The notes beneath the pieces were generated by a model. That model searched no databases, was not told the DNA's origin, and worked only from the letters and a program-made list of their open reading frames with translations. From Ctenosaura bakeri (lineage: Eukaryota; Chordata; Lepidosauria; Squamata; Iguanidae): a stretch of 64,000 nt of DNA. Shown here in pieces: positions 33,408 through 45,340 of the stretch (positions within the stretch are counted from its first letter, which is position 1; each line of letters starts with the position of its first letter). The DNA lies in NCBI GenBank assembly GCA_948474755.1, contig CAOLHI010002116.1:226135-290134 (forward strand). Direction: 5' to 3'. The translations under genes were made by a program, and so were the position numbers.

Positions 33408-36400
33408 CTGGATGAAGACACAGAGGGAGCAATTAGTGAGGAACCAATCTGCTGTGACAAGCTGCTATAGGAGTGGCTTCAGAGCTGCCTGCACACAGTC
33501 ACTGCCAGGGCCACGGTAGCATTACACAGGACAATGCAGAGGACGTGGTTAAGAGAGGACAACTTTTTACTGATCCACGGAATAGGGGGAAAGTGGAAAA
33601 AAATGTAAGGTCCTTTTGCACAAATTCACCCAATTCTTTCTGTAGAAATCTCATCACAAGGTAGGAAAATGTCACAGAAGCTCTCTTTGGTCCTATGCAG
33701 CATTAACAAAATCCTCCTCCTGACAGTGAAATCACAACAAAATGGGTTACTGTTCTGTCAAAGATTTTGCAGTGTCCAAAGTGAAAATATTCCATCGCTC
33801 CATCTAGTGGTTCTGCAGGGAACACAGAACTAACGATTTCATGGAAACATTCTGGTTCCTCTAAAACAAGGATGAGGAAACCATGGCCCTGCAGATGCTG
33901 ATGGACTACAACTCCCATTGTACATCACTATGCAGGTAAGGGAAAATGGCAAATGCAATCCAACCACATCCACACATTCTCAATCCCTGCTCTGTAGAAA
34001 TATGCTTTCAAAGAATTTATGGAGTTCATTGGTAAATGATTTTATGCTCTTTCAAATGAGCACCGTTTTTAATATAGCAGTTTATTTACTTTTAAAACTC
34101 ATCAGGTTTTTTTCAATATGTACCTTGTTTTAATTTATTTTGTGAGCTGCCTTGGATCCATCTACATACCTGAAGCGAGGATGACCTGAAGGCCATTTGA
34201 ACTGATGCTTTTTCCTAAGGTGCACAGTCAGATTGTTCCCACGTGTGAAGCATTTGTCACAGACATGGCATTTGTAGCGGGGCTCAGAGTCGCCCTTGGG
34301 TGAGGGGAGTGGAAAAAATAAAATAAAAACAAAGGCATGAAAAATGCCCACCTTTATATATACCAGATTCACTGAGTATGTTTCCTGGTCAACAAAAAGA
34401 TGGATCCCAACTGCAGCCTGACAGCACACAGAGAAAAACTGATCCTGGGTATGAAATTCAGCTCCCTGTGAATTGGAGCTTCATTGTCTTTGTTTATAAA
34501 AAACTCCACAAATGTTCAGACCTTATGGTCCACAATGCAGACATGCATGAAAACAAACATTTATACACACACACACACACATACACAGTAGACTCTCCTG
34601 TTTTACAGGGATTAGGGGAGCAAGACCCTGGCAAAAGTTGAAAAATTACAAATATAAACAAAAATTGCAAAAGCTGTTTTTTCTTTAACCTGAGAGAACA
34701 CTTCACTAGGAACCTCTAGGTCCTCCACTGCAAATCTATGATCAACTTCCAGTGGAACGAGACCACAGAATTCCACTGGGTGACCTGGAGATTTCCCAGA
34801 GAAACATATTTTTTTCCCTGTGGCAGAAATAAATAAAATAAGACTTTTTAAATAAAATAAGATAAAATAAAGTAACCAGTGAATAATCAAATCCTTGAAT
34901 GCTGTATCTGCAAAAGTGGGGGTCCAATTTTATATACCAGTAAAATCCTCAGTTGGAAAACTGACTCAGCTAGATTCTCAACAATGAAGGAGCAAACCTG
35001 GAGTGATTCCTACACTTTCTTTGTGACTAGTATATTTTCAGGAACCCATCACACAAAATAAGTCATCACAGGTAATGATCAGCTGTGGCACAGGTAACCC
35101 TAAAACTAATTTGCATTTTTGTCCACCCGAAGCTTTTTTGCTGGGAAACTAACTGAATGTTGCTTTGTCTCTACCTCATGTCATTTTCAGAAGCCATCTG
35201 TTCCTGTAAGATTCTGGTAGCCCCCCAAACTGCCATGCTGTTTTGCAAATCAGGCCCTGACTCTGTGACCTCCACCGCTCGCTCTCCTCTTACCTCGTGG
35301 ACTTTCTTGTAGTGCAGTTTGATAGAGCAGAGGGACCGGGCACTGAAGTCGCAGGCCTCAAACTCGCAGCGGTAAGCAGGCTCTTTGCTATGCGTATCCA
35401 AGTGTTTCCGTAAATCAATTAGATTCTTACAGCTGGAAGGGAACACACAAAAGGAAGGACCTAAAACTCTGGTATATGAATAACAAAACAGTAGCTCAGG
35501 ATGGCCTGCAGCAGCGAGGAGCTAGAAGAGGGACATATTGCCTTTGGACCCTTAATCGTAACAGTTCTGCTCATTTCACGTGCACCTCCCAGAAGGATAG
35601 ACCAGCTAGAATTTTCCACAACAAAAACATGCAAGGAGTGTGGCTGCCTTTTGCTCTCAGCCTGAGATGTGAGTCCTCTCCACCAAACCTGCCTGACCAA
35701 ATTCTACGGACTGGGCATCACCAGACACCACTCTAGACAGAGGGGCTTTTCAGGATTAAAGGACACACTGTGTTAAATATGCAGAATGAAGCTAGGTACA
35801 TCTTATTTTTACTCTGAAATAAGCAAACAGGGGTCCCCTCTCTATTAAGGCCACCGCACATGGGTAAGAAGGGCTTAAAACTCACAACCACACAAACTAA
35901 TGAAACTGGATGGGAGGAAACCTCCAATGACATCAGTGCAGTTTCCTCTGTCTTTCTTTAGTTCTTGTGATGTGTGTGTGAGAATTCAGAGAAAAAAATG
36001 TGCCTAAATAAAATGTTTAACCTTTTTCTGCCCACACAGGGGCAGCATCCTGATCTGGATACTGTCCATATTTGCTGCCTTGCTGATATATGCCTTGAAG
36101 TCAACTCCAACTTGTAGCAACCCTATCCTATGATTTTCTTGGCAAGATTTATTCAGAGGAGATTAGCCACTGCTTCCCCCAAGTTTCTTTCATGTCACTT
36201 GCTAAAACAAAAAACAAAACAAAAACCCAATCCTGCCACTTGCCACCAGCCTAGGGGTCCCCTGGCCTTCTCCATCTCGCCCTAAGATGCTGAGGGCCCT
36301 GGGTTTCCTCCTCCCCAGTTTACCTGTGGTCACAGTAATTGCACTTGAAGGGCCGCTCCTCGCTGTGCCGGAAGCGGATGTGGTTACGCAGAGAGGAGGG

Positions 36401-39400
36401 CAGAGGGCAGGTCATGTCACACAGGGGGCACTTGTAGTGGTTGACTGCTCAAAAGAAATGAGAGGAGAGGTCACTGCTGGGAGGGGGGGGGTCTGCAGGC
36501 GAAGAGGGCATGAAAAGCCAGGGGATGAAAAGAGGCCTCTATACCCCCCACTTACCATGGTTCCTCATGTGATCACGCAATAACCTCTCTGTGGCAAACC
36601 TCTTGGAGCAGTGGGAGCACTGGAATCGTTGTTCTGTAGGGAATAGGTGAGTGTAAGGTGGTACAGAATGAAGAAGGGTGAGCCTCAACACAAAGGATGT
36701 TCCCTTCCCTAGGCAGCAGCAGCAGTTCCTCACTCTTCTTCACACACCCCAGTTGCTGCCTCTCTGATTCTTAAGCACCGCCCTCCAGCTACTCACGTTC
36801 CAAAGCGGTCTGTCGCCGGATGTGGTCAAAAAACTTGGTATTGTTGGAGAACATCCCACCACAAGTGGGACAAGCCACCACCTTCTCCTGTGTGTGGCTG
36901 CGCAGGTGCTCACGCAGCTTACACCGGCCCTTGAAGGTGCAGTCACAATCTAGACCCAAGCAGGAAAAGGCAAAATGTCAGATTTGTTCCAAGCTGGGAT
37001 GAGCCCAAAGACTGACCAGCATATTTAGCACATCACTAAAGAAGATGCCTGGATTTACGCAGGGACAGTGGCCTTTTAGAAACACTGAAACTCAGCACTC
37101 CCCATAAATTTCTCAAATGCTTCTTCACCAATCTAAGGGGCTTCTTTTTTGCATCTGTATGCATGAGAACATTAAGAAGGGTCTATCCTGCATACAGAAT
37201 ACAAAAGTTACACCCAACTTTTCTACCCAGCATAAAGTCACTCATGCAAATAATACCATTTAAGCCCTTCCACCAAATTTCTTTTATTTCCACACAGGAA
37301 AAAACAAGGCTTACAGAAAAAATCATGAAAGTTTGTGAGTTATTGAAAAATTATTTACAGAGCAGCTCCTCAACAAGCACTTACTGTTTGTAAAATTCTG
37401 AATGAAGTGACATTATCAGGGTGTTAATATTCAATATCACTCAATATTTAAACTCCAATTTTTGTCCACATCTTTTGTTTCAGCTCAAAGCAACACGAAA
37501 GCTTGGGATGCTAAAGAATTGAGAGCATGGGTGGACAATGACAGGGGCTGGGTGCCAATTTCTCCACCCTTCGCACACCCCTACGGGCCAAACAATCCCT
37601 GGTGCTCCCAAATACCTATAAGTTTATCACAGTCCTTCTCAAAATGGTGATCAGATGTGACATCATGTCAGCTTATGTCATCATTTTGAGGACTCCTATG
37701 AAAACAGAGGTATTTAGAGGTGCTCAGGTGTTTTGGGGGACCTTCCACACAGTTTTCAGTAGCTTTCCTTGAATCCCATTTGGAGCTGCCTAGGATCCCA
37801 TCTGGGAGAAAAGCAGGATATAAATTTAATAAACAAATACATCTGAAATCACACTCCCAATTTCTTTCTTTTTTTAAATTGGATGTTTGGGAGCCTTTGG
37901 GGGACTTGTGGGAGGGGGGTTAGGTGCCACAAAAGTGAGGTTGAAGAGCTGCATATAGCCTGCAGGTCACCCTTTGCCCACCCTGGTGTAGAGTGATGCT
38001 CTCCACAACCAGCTTACCCTGAAAATCCAAAGGTTCTCATGCTAATTTTAACTCCTACCTTTCCAGCCACAGAAGACCATCTGATTTTCCTTCCCAATGG
38101 CCTTGTACTCTGTGCAGAAACTGTGATCCTCCACATGGCGGTAGAACCACTCAGGGTTATCAAAAGCTCGCTGATGGGAAAACAGAGAAATTAGGATGTT
38201 CTCCTGGTATATCATGACAACAAGCAAACAGATCTATTTCAGAAGCTCCCCAGGGAACTTTTAGGTTATAGCATGGCCAAAAAAGAAATGGTTCTTCAAA
38301 AGGAATTAGATTCCCATGCAACTCAGTATCATTCCAGAAAGTATCTATTACTGAGGTGAAAGGGCACAAGAAAAGAACCTGATGTTCCAGGCATGTTGTG
38401 TACCAGTCTTTTAGCCCTCATTAGCGAAGCAGTCCATTTGAAAATGAATAAGAAGCATCTGCAAAGTTTCCAAGATTCAGAACAAACTGGATGGGTTTTC
38501 GCTGCTCCTGATATTCCATAATTTCTTCCTCAACAGATACATCACTGAGATCCCTTCTACAATGATCCTCCCGTGATCCAAATCAGCAGCAACTCAAGAG
38601 GAAAAGAAGATACATTCAGCTGCTCTTAGTATACATGCGAGCTTGTATGTGCACATCTGGATTGTCTCCTTTTTGTTTTCTTAGTAGCAGCTTTCACTGC
38701 AGCACACTGGGGATCGGGTGTCACCTCTACTATGTTTTATAAGGGAGGTGTGGCTGCTGTACCCAATCTCCATCCTCATTAGTGTGGTTCCCTGGTCATT
38801 TTCGGTAAAAGAAAATCACTGTGACATGATGTCCTTATAGTCAGATATTCCCTGCCACACCCACTCTACATTCTGACCTCCCATTTTTCTTTTTACCAGA
38901 TTATCAAGAAAACACACACTGACAGCAGCCACCCTTGCCTGGGTGAGGATGTGAAGATGTAGAAGGCACATACTTTCTGGAAGTCTTGCACCTCCCTGCC
39001 CTGAAAGTCCTTACTGATTAATCCTAAATTGTGGTGGTGTAGTCCTGATGTCTATCTGTGTTTACTTAGCGGCAAGAAGCACCAGACACCTGTTCAAAAG
39101 GCATGTTTTTATCTTATGTGTTCCAGGGCTGGGCCAGGATGAGTCTGTCAAAGTTAAGCTTGGTAGATATGTTCAGGAAAGAAAATGGTGTTTGTTTCAA
39201 GAAACCAGCAGGGGTGGAGAGGGATAAGTTTCCCCTCTGGTTGATCAAACCATTCTCAAAAACTCTCTGAATTATGGCTTAAAGTGTGCAGACTGAAGTT
39301 GTTTCTACAAATGAAGCAAATCTGTGCAGACTTTTACTGGCGTGAGAAAATTGATTTTAGTTAATAATCCTTCTATTGGCATGTTTGTAGAACCCACTGC

Positions 39401-40316
39401 CTTGTCCTTAGAACCTCGAACCACAACTTATCTCAATCAAAACAGACCTAATGGATAACAGCCACATCAGACAAAATGCTTCAGCTTTACTTGCAGTTAC
39501 TTCCTATCCATTTCCTGCATCACTTACCTCACAATATTCCCAGAGGCAAAGAAAATTTTCCTGAATCTCAGGGATGATGTTCCGGCTCTGAAAGTCCAAC
39601 TGACAGGGGGTCAGGTCTGACTGGCTCTGTAAAGCTTGCAGCCCCCACTGCTTCAGCTTGGTGTGATAACAGTGGAAGTAAACATGGCGGATCAGCTCTG
39701 CCGGGCTCTCTGGAGAACAGAACCCACACTCCTGCCAAAGGCAAGAGTATTCTTCTGAAATTGAAAGGAAAAGGAAAAAGAAAAAATGCATTTAGGATAA
39801 ACAGTTCGGGTCTGCAGGACCAAAAGATAGCGGTATTGTCCTCCATAATTAGAAGTACCGCAAACTGTTTCACAACGTCTCTATTCCGTGACAGCTGTCA
39901 GCACCTGAATCTTCTCTCTCTCCCCCAGCACTAGAATTTTGAATAACTTTGGTAATAAATTTATGAGTGGGATCTCTGCGTCAAAGACATTATATGCAAG
40001 CCTATATTTTCTTAAATTTCACCACCCGCATTCACTTTTCTAAGCTGCGAACAGGCACAGCATTATTTTGAGAGCTATTGTTAAAAAGTAACATTACAAC
40101 TTACACTAAAAACAACTTCAAGGTCAGTCGCATTTTTTAAAAAACCTTACCGAGAGAATCTACTTCATCTTCTTCCTCTTTGCCGTGGAGATGCTGCTTC
40201 AGATGCTTTGAAACATGTTCACAGAACTCTTCCATCTTTGAGGCTACAAAGCTGCACATCTCCCATTCACACTGCAGAACCAAAGAATCCTTACTGCCCA
40301 GCTTCCCAGGTGGCAT
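32948..40316 (-). CDS. HINFP: HINFP, histone H4 zinc-finger transcription factor (9 coding exons)
   Basis: HINFP (MIZF) binds the Site II element of histone H4 promoters and, with NPAT, switches them on at S phase; it acts in the nucleus. Coding exons are 40151-40316, 39528-39754, 38059-38170, 36797-36949, 36556-36633, 36324-36444, 35294-35432, 34170-34294 and 32948-33407. They sum to 1581 bases, or 526 residues, close to the 517 I recall for human. All junctions are GT-AG and all phases agree. About ten C2H2-type fingers run from residue 15 to 370; two of the four early ones cross exon junctions, and finger five ends HIRRQ, lacking the last histidine. The last exon holds the long acidic C-terminal tail, ending EELGIQIV as in the family. 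I see no frameshift or stop. The CpG promoter is at about 42 kb. Confidence 0.97.
34170..34294 (-). CDS. HINFP: HINFP coding exon 8: last zinc finger
   Basis: Encodes [30 protein letters not shown] and [11 protein letters not shown]. It holds one complete C2H2 finger. Donor CTTCAG|GTATGT; 125 bases, phase 0 to 2. Confidence 0.95.
34565..34586. repeat. (CA)n microsatellite in HINFP intron
   Basis: Short CA run. Right after it 'agtagactctcctgttttacagggattaggggagcaagacc' is a fragment of a common dispersed repeat, related to 59260-59430. Confidence 0.75.
35294..35432 (-). CDS. HINFP: HINFP coding exon 7
   Basis: Completes one finger ([14 protein letters not shown]) and encodes the next ([19 protein letters not shown]). 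139 bases between TTCCAG|CTGTAAG and CACGAG|GTAAGA, phase 2 to 0. Confidence 0.95.
36324..36444 (-). CDS. HINFP: HINFP coding exon 6
   Basis: Encodes [20 protein letters not shown] and [19 protein letters not shown]. 121 bases, phase 1 to 2, donor CCACAG|GTAAAC. Confidence 0.95.
36556..36633 (-). CDS. HINFP: HINFP coding exon 5
   Basis: A 78-base exon with one finger, [19 protein letters not shown]. Acceptor CTACAG|AACAA and donor AACCATG|GTAAGT, phase 1-1. Confidence 0.95.
36797..36949 (-). CDS. HINFP: HINFP coding exon 4
   Basis: Encodes [37 protein letters not shown] and [10 protein letters not shown]. 153 bases, phase 1-1; donor GAAC|GTGAGT. Confidence 0.95.
38059..38170 (-). CDS. HINFP: HINFP coding exon 3
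   Basis: Encodes [19 protein letters not shown] and [16 protein letters not shown]. Acceptor ATCAG|CGAGC, donor GGAAAG|GTAGGA. 112 bases, phase 0 to 1. Confidence 0.95.
39528..39754 (-). CDS. HINFP: HINFP coding exon 2
   Basis: Encodes [40 protein letters not shown], then [16 protein letters not shown] and CLWEYCE. 227 bases, phase 1 to 0. Nearly identical to the human stretch as I recall it. Confidence 0.96.
40151..40316 (-). CDS. HINFP: HINFP coding exon 1 (start codon)
   Basis: The ATG with A at 40316 opens [20 protein letters not shown], then [20 protein letters not shown] and an acidic EEEDEVDS. The acceptor is TTCCAG with an AG at 40327-40328 or 40330-40331, leaving about ten bases of 5' UTR. 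Donor TCTCG|GTAAGG, phase 1. Confidence 0.95.
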
Positions 40317-41859
40317 GGTAAGCGCACTGCTGGAAAAACAGAAAAGAGATCCTCTTGAGAAATACAGTCTTGCTTATATTCTGAGTCAGAGGACGCCAGC
40401 CTTTCTTCTGTCCTTAATAACCTCAACAAAGGCTGAAAGCAAACTCTTATCAGCAAAGCTTGGAAAGGTTAATTTCTTCACAACAACGCCCAGAATCTCC
40501 TGTGTAGCAGCAGCCATATTAGTTGGGGTTTCTAGCAGCTGAAGTTCAAAAAGGTATTTTTTTCCCAGGTAGAGTAAACACCCTTGTCTCTTGCACAATT
40601 CTTTGGATTCACTTTATTTCTTGGGACATTTCCTGCAAAACTCTTGGTTATCCCATTTTAGAAAAGCATCCTGTTCCCACAATCACGAAAACTCTTGATT
40701 TTTAAAATATTCCCTCATTCCAACACAAACATTCGGGCATCATCATCATCATCACGCATTTCAAACTCATTTTGATTTTTTTTATTCAGTGGATTCGTTA
40801 TTTATTTGAATTCATTCAACTATTTTACAAACACCTAACTACCATTTAAAGCAAAACAGAGAAAGCATTTAGATTGCGAGCTTTTCTAAGTAATTTCTAG
40901 TGTTTTAATTAACTTATTCTACACCCCAAGGGACAGAGTGGGATCTGTTTAATTGCCACCAAACTGACTTTGACTTATGGTAACCCCATAATGAGAGATC
41001 TCCCTGTTATCTTATGACCAATTTGCACTCCTCCCAAATTTTATTTTCTCTTGCACATTTTATTTATATCTCATCTGATAAATTTCTATCCCACCTCAAT
41101 AATATGGATCTCACCCCGCTTTATATCGTCACAACAACCCTGTAAGGTGGATCAGCCTGAGATTGGCATAGTTTGGAAGAGAAAGATAAATCTAGGAAGA
41201 ATTGTCATTTCAATGGCTGATATTTCCCCCAAATAGGATAGTTTTAGATTTTTCCCGTTCCTTAGATCCCCCTCTTATTTTCTTCCAAGTTTTTTCATAA
41301 TTATATGGATCCCAGCTCCCTTTATATCTTCACAACGACCCTATAAGGTGGGTCAGTCTCACATAGTTGCACAAGAAAGACCAATATAGGAAGAAGTGTC
41401 ATTTTAAGGGCTGATCTTTTCCCCAAAGAGGATAGTTTTAGATTTTTCCAGTTCCTTAGATCCTGTTTTATTTTCTTCCAAGTTTTTTCATCATTACTTT
41501 GAAATAGATCCGAATTCTCTAATGGGGCTCAAGGCAGCAATTACGGATCCCAGCCCCCCTTATATCTTCACAACAACCCTGCGAGGCAGGCCAGCCTGAG
41601 AAGGCGAGGGCCCAGCCCAAGGTCACCCACGGAATCGCATGGCTCGGCGGGGAACCCGAACAGGAACCCCCAGAAGCCCAATTCCACACTCCAACCACTA
41701 CACCATACTGTCCCTGGGTGTAAATGACCAACTAACCCCCATGCACGACATCTTCCCTCTTCAGATACCCCCGAGCCCACCCTCCCAGGCCTTCCCGCTC
41801 CTACCCAGTTTCCCAGGACTTCCAGCAGGGCAAAGGAGGACCTGGCCAGGGCGCTCCCT

Positions 41860-42150
41860 CTCTCCCACCCGGTCCGAGACCTCAGCGCTCGCTCCGGGGA
41901 CGAACGAGGCCTTCGGGCCCCGAACCCAGGCTGCGGGAGTAGGCACTAGGCCGCGTTTCCATAGTTACCGTCAGTTTTTTCCTCTCCCCCTCGCCCTCCC
42001 TTTCAACTTCGAGCGCGACAGCAACAACTTCCCCTACCTGTGCGATCCGCGAACCGCCCGGATAAATCCCCTCAGCCAATGAAAGCGCGAGGAGCTTCCG
42101 GACAGCCAATGGCGTCGCGCGAGGGGCCGAACCTCGCCGGGCTGTCAAAA
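41860..42150 (-). promoter_or_regulatory. HINFP: HINFP promoter: CpG-rich with two CCAAT boxes
   Basis: A CpG-dense stretch 1.6 kb upstream of the HINFP ATG. Two CCAAT boxes (42076-42080 and 42106-42110), 30 bases apart, flank an ETS-like 'cttccgg' at 42095-42101. A clean donor on the minus strand, GCACAG|GTAGGG at 42038/42037, would end a short non-coding exon 1. There is no TATA box, as expected of a housekeeping promoter. CCAAT boxes work in either direction, so the promoter could be bidirectional, but I see no gene starting on the plus side. Confidence 0.75.
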
Positions 42151-42562
42151 CATAAAGAGAGCATCAACGTATACAGGCCGATGGGAAATAATATCCGAAA
42201 TGTTATAGTTCCGGGATGTAGTCGAAGCCTAAGAGAAGGGGAGGGGGAGGATAGAAGAATGATGGGATTTATAGGGAAAAAGAAAAGGAGGAGACAAGGG
42301 AGCGAAAATAATTACAGTGTTTAGAAAGACGGTTTTATTATCGTTGAGGCCCTTGTCGGATTTTTTTCCTGTGTCCTGTGAGAGTTATTCACGAAAGGCG
42401 ACACCAAGGGATTCTGGGAAATGTAGTTCTTAATAGCCTGGCTCTCGCCAGAAACTGACATCAAGGGTTACCTCACAACATTTCTTGCAGAAACTGCAGA
42501 TGGCCTATAAAAGTTTGCATTGTTTGACTTCACCTGCCTGGGAATAAATATTTGTTATCAGG

Positions 42563-42759
42563 GGCCATTTCCGCACTAGGCTGTTATAGCGCGATGATTC
42601 CACTTTCAACCTCCTCTGGAATCCTGGGGTTTGCAGTTTCGGGAGGGGCCTTTGAGGGTAAGAACCTTTGAGGCCCCTCCCGAAACTGCAAACCCCAGGA
42701 TTCCAGAGGAGGTTGAAAGTGGAATCATCGCGCTATAACAGCCTAGTGCGGAAATGGCC
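42563..42759. mobile_element. Foldback MITE, family 1, copy H
   Basis: Longest intact copy, flanked by 'agg' on both sides (42560-42562 and 42760-42762). Both arms share 'aacctcctctgg/ccagaggaggtt' and 'gcgcgatgattcc/ggaatcatcgcgc', not seen in the copies on the left. It lies 400 bases upstream of the HINFP CpG island. Confidence 0.92.
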
Positions 42760-43204
42760 AGGCTTGACTTGTAGAGGGGGTGGTTTTGCTGCTAGGTGTC
42801 CCTCCTTGGATCTTGGAATTCAGTTCTTTCGCAGCACACATTCAGGGAGGTAGGGGCTGAATGCAATACGGTTAGAAGAAAAGAGCGCTTCTGAACATGT
42901 GCAGAGGACTGATCCCAGGTTTTCTCCACTAATCAAGTAGCAGATGTAAGTTGGATTCTTTGTATAGGTACTCTGAAGTAAAATTCTTCAGATGCAAACA
43001 ATGTGGGACAAAACTACAACCTCCCTGCAGGGACTATTGTGAACAAAAAGCATACTCTGTTCTCTTGTTCTTAATAGTTAATGTGTTTTAGGGGGTTTTA
43101 GATGGGTTGGTGGGTGGGGAGGATGGGTTATGTTTTGATTGTTTTTAATGTACTTGATGTACTGTTGTAGTACCGCCTCGATCCGTTGGGAGAGGTGGGA
43201 TATA

Positions 43205-43205
<1 letters not shown>

Positions 43206-43294
<89 letters not shown>
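43206..43294. repeat. (AAT)n followed by (ATT)n, perfect hairpin
   Basis: About 14 AAT units switch to about 14 ATT units, giving an inverted repeat able to form a cruciform. It begins at the 3' end of one LINE/SINE-like tail ('gagaggtgggatataaat') and ends at the start of a tRNA SINE. Confidence 0.93.
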
Positions 43295-43505
43295 GGTTAA
43301 ATGCCAGTCCTGCAAGCCACAAAGTTGTGAGTTCGATCCTGCCCGGCTCCAAGGTTGACTCAGCCTTCCATCCTTCTGCAGGTCGGTAAAATGAGTACCC
43401 AGCTTGTTGGGGGCATGTATAGAAAAATGTATAGAAATACATGCTATTTGTAAGTTGTTCGCCGCCTCGATCCATATGGAGAGGCGGGATACAAATAAAT
43501 AATAA
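43295..43505 (+). repeat. tRNA-derived SINE with LINE-type tail
   Basis: Box B is 'gagttcgatcc' (43331-43341) in a tRNA-like head, then 'ggctccaaggttgactcagccttccatcc', 'ggtcggtaaaatgagtacccagcttg' and a tail 'gagaggcgggatacaaataaataat'. This second SINE type is distinct from the Sauria-type copies. Confidence 0.82.
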
Positions 43506-43979
43506 AATATTTTTTTTAAAAAAAATATTATTATTATTCTGCAGCTTTATATTACAACCAGAACTTGGAAAAGTTGTACATTTGGTTTGGCTTGGTTGGG
43601 GGGGGAGTGTTGCAACTCCCAGAATCCCATGGTGGCCGAAGGATTCTGGGAGCTACAGTCCAAAAAGTAACTTTGCTTCGCTCTCCCTCCTGGCTTGTGA
43701 GTTCCATCATCAGATATGTGGAGCATAGCAGCCCTTGTTCACGAGAGCCTGGCCACTAATTTTTAAAGCTGGAAATCATGAATGGTGAAAGTCATGCAAA
43801 TTGCGATAGGCAAATCCACGACGGCTGTTCCAGGCCACTGAATAAAAACAGCACTTCTGCAGGACATAAGATAAATTGTGCTGCATCTAGTCCGGTGCTT
43901 TGTTCCCGCAGTGCCCAGCTGTCTCTGGGAAGCCCTCAAGCGGAATCCTGGCTTCAAACTAGAAATGTGACTTCTTAAA

Positions 43980-44650
43980 ATAAGTTCAATTTTGAAGATT
44001 CAGTTCGGGATGACACCTGAATTTTATTTGTTAAACATGACACATACATTAGATGCAACACCAGCTAAGAGACACTGGAGAATTATATTGTATATGGTGA
44101 CGACGGCCCGTATTGAACATGCACGATTTTGGAAAAATGAAACTGCACCCACAATGGAACAGTGGTGGATAGCTTTTATGGAAAACAGAAATGCGGACAT
44201 ACCTGCACAAAGATTGAAAGGGAAATCAGATGAGGACATAAAGAGTGGAGGATTGTTACAGATTTGGGTCGGGGGTAGACGGAGATATTACATTTTTCAT
44301 GCTAACAATTATTATTGTTTTATTATTTATTATTTATTATTTATTATTTATTTTATTTTATTTATTTTATTATTTTATTATTTATTTTATTTATTTATAT
44401 TATTTATTATTTATTTATTATTATTGTTAACAGTTAATGAAATATCATGAAGCGAGTAAAGTAGAGATATATAGCAGGAACTAACAAATTATAGATTATT
44501 AACATTTTATTGCGATATGTGATATAACAAAGAGAGGGAATATCAATAATTGTAATCCAGAAAGGAAAGGAAGAAGGAAAAACATTACATGTAACATTGT
44601 AACATTGTTTGTTTTATTTGTTGAAATTTGAATAAAACTATATATATATA
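43980..44650 (+). repeat. L1 LINE 3' end (ORF2 C-terminus and 3' UTR)
   Basis: The frame from 43992 encodes LYMVTTARIEHARFWKN and APTMEQWWIAFMENRN, the pattern of the L1 ORF2 C-terminal region. A TTTA-rich tract follows, then the AT-rich UTR ending 'gaatttgaataaaact' with a TA run. The 5' part is missing. Confidence 0.75.
44313..44427. repeat. (TTTA)n low-complexity tract
   Basis: Degenerate TTTA/TTAT repeats within the L1 fragment. Confidence 0.9.
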
Positions 44651-44807
44651 TAAAAGAAAGGTGACTTTTCAAAGCAATGCCGTTTACCTATATTAAAAAA
44701 CAGCAACCCTAATTTGCTGAGTTATTTATTTTAATAAATAACTTTTATTTATTTATTTTTAATAAATATTTAATAAGTAACCGAGTTATTTATTGTCAGT
44801 ACGTATC

Positions 44808-45164
44808 CTCCAACATTTTACAGAGGAAAAGCAGGAGATGTGTGGCCAAATAACAACGGATCAAGACGGCAAAAGTTGTTAAGGAGGAAGAACACAAAAG
44901 CTAGGAGAGGCTGCGGCAGTTTGCTTTTGCCTGGGCTTACTGGGAAGGGCAAGAGTCTGCCCTCTCCTCTCGCCCCGTCGAGATGAGCACAAACTCCTTT
45001 TGCACTTTGGACTCCATTTGCAGCAACTGAAGTAAGATGAGGACTAAGGGGAAAAATGGGAAGAAGAGGGAGAAATGACAACATTCTACATACAGCTGAA
45101 AAACTGAGATGACAGAAGATTAATCAGGACTGTCTCTATCAAATCAGGACAGTTGGATGGTAGG
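44808..45164 (-). mobile_element. MITE family 2 copy
   Basis: Begins 'tatcctccaacattttacagagg' and ends 'aggacagttggatggtaggttgg'. Internal 'ggcaaaagttgttaaggaggaagaacac' and 'cttactgggaagggcaagagtctgcc' match the family. Confidence 0.78.
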
Positions 45165-45340
45165 TTGGGAACATAAAGACTAATAACAACGGTAATATGT
45201 AACTTTACAAAAATAAACCAATCTCAAATATTAGAAACAGTATAAAAACCCAAACCAAAACGTGTCTCCCAAACAAAATGCTAAAGTCACAAGTAGCATG
45301 ATTCAAACATTGGTGTTGTTAACAGTTAAAATACTTAAAA

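Noticed and set aside
43295..43370. Possible tRNA gene with GTTCGATCC box B
   Set aside because: No full cloverleaf, and it continues into a SINE body and LINE-type tail.
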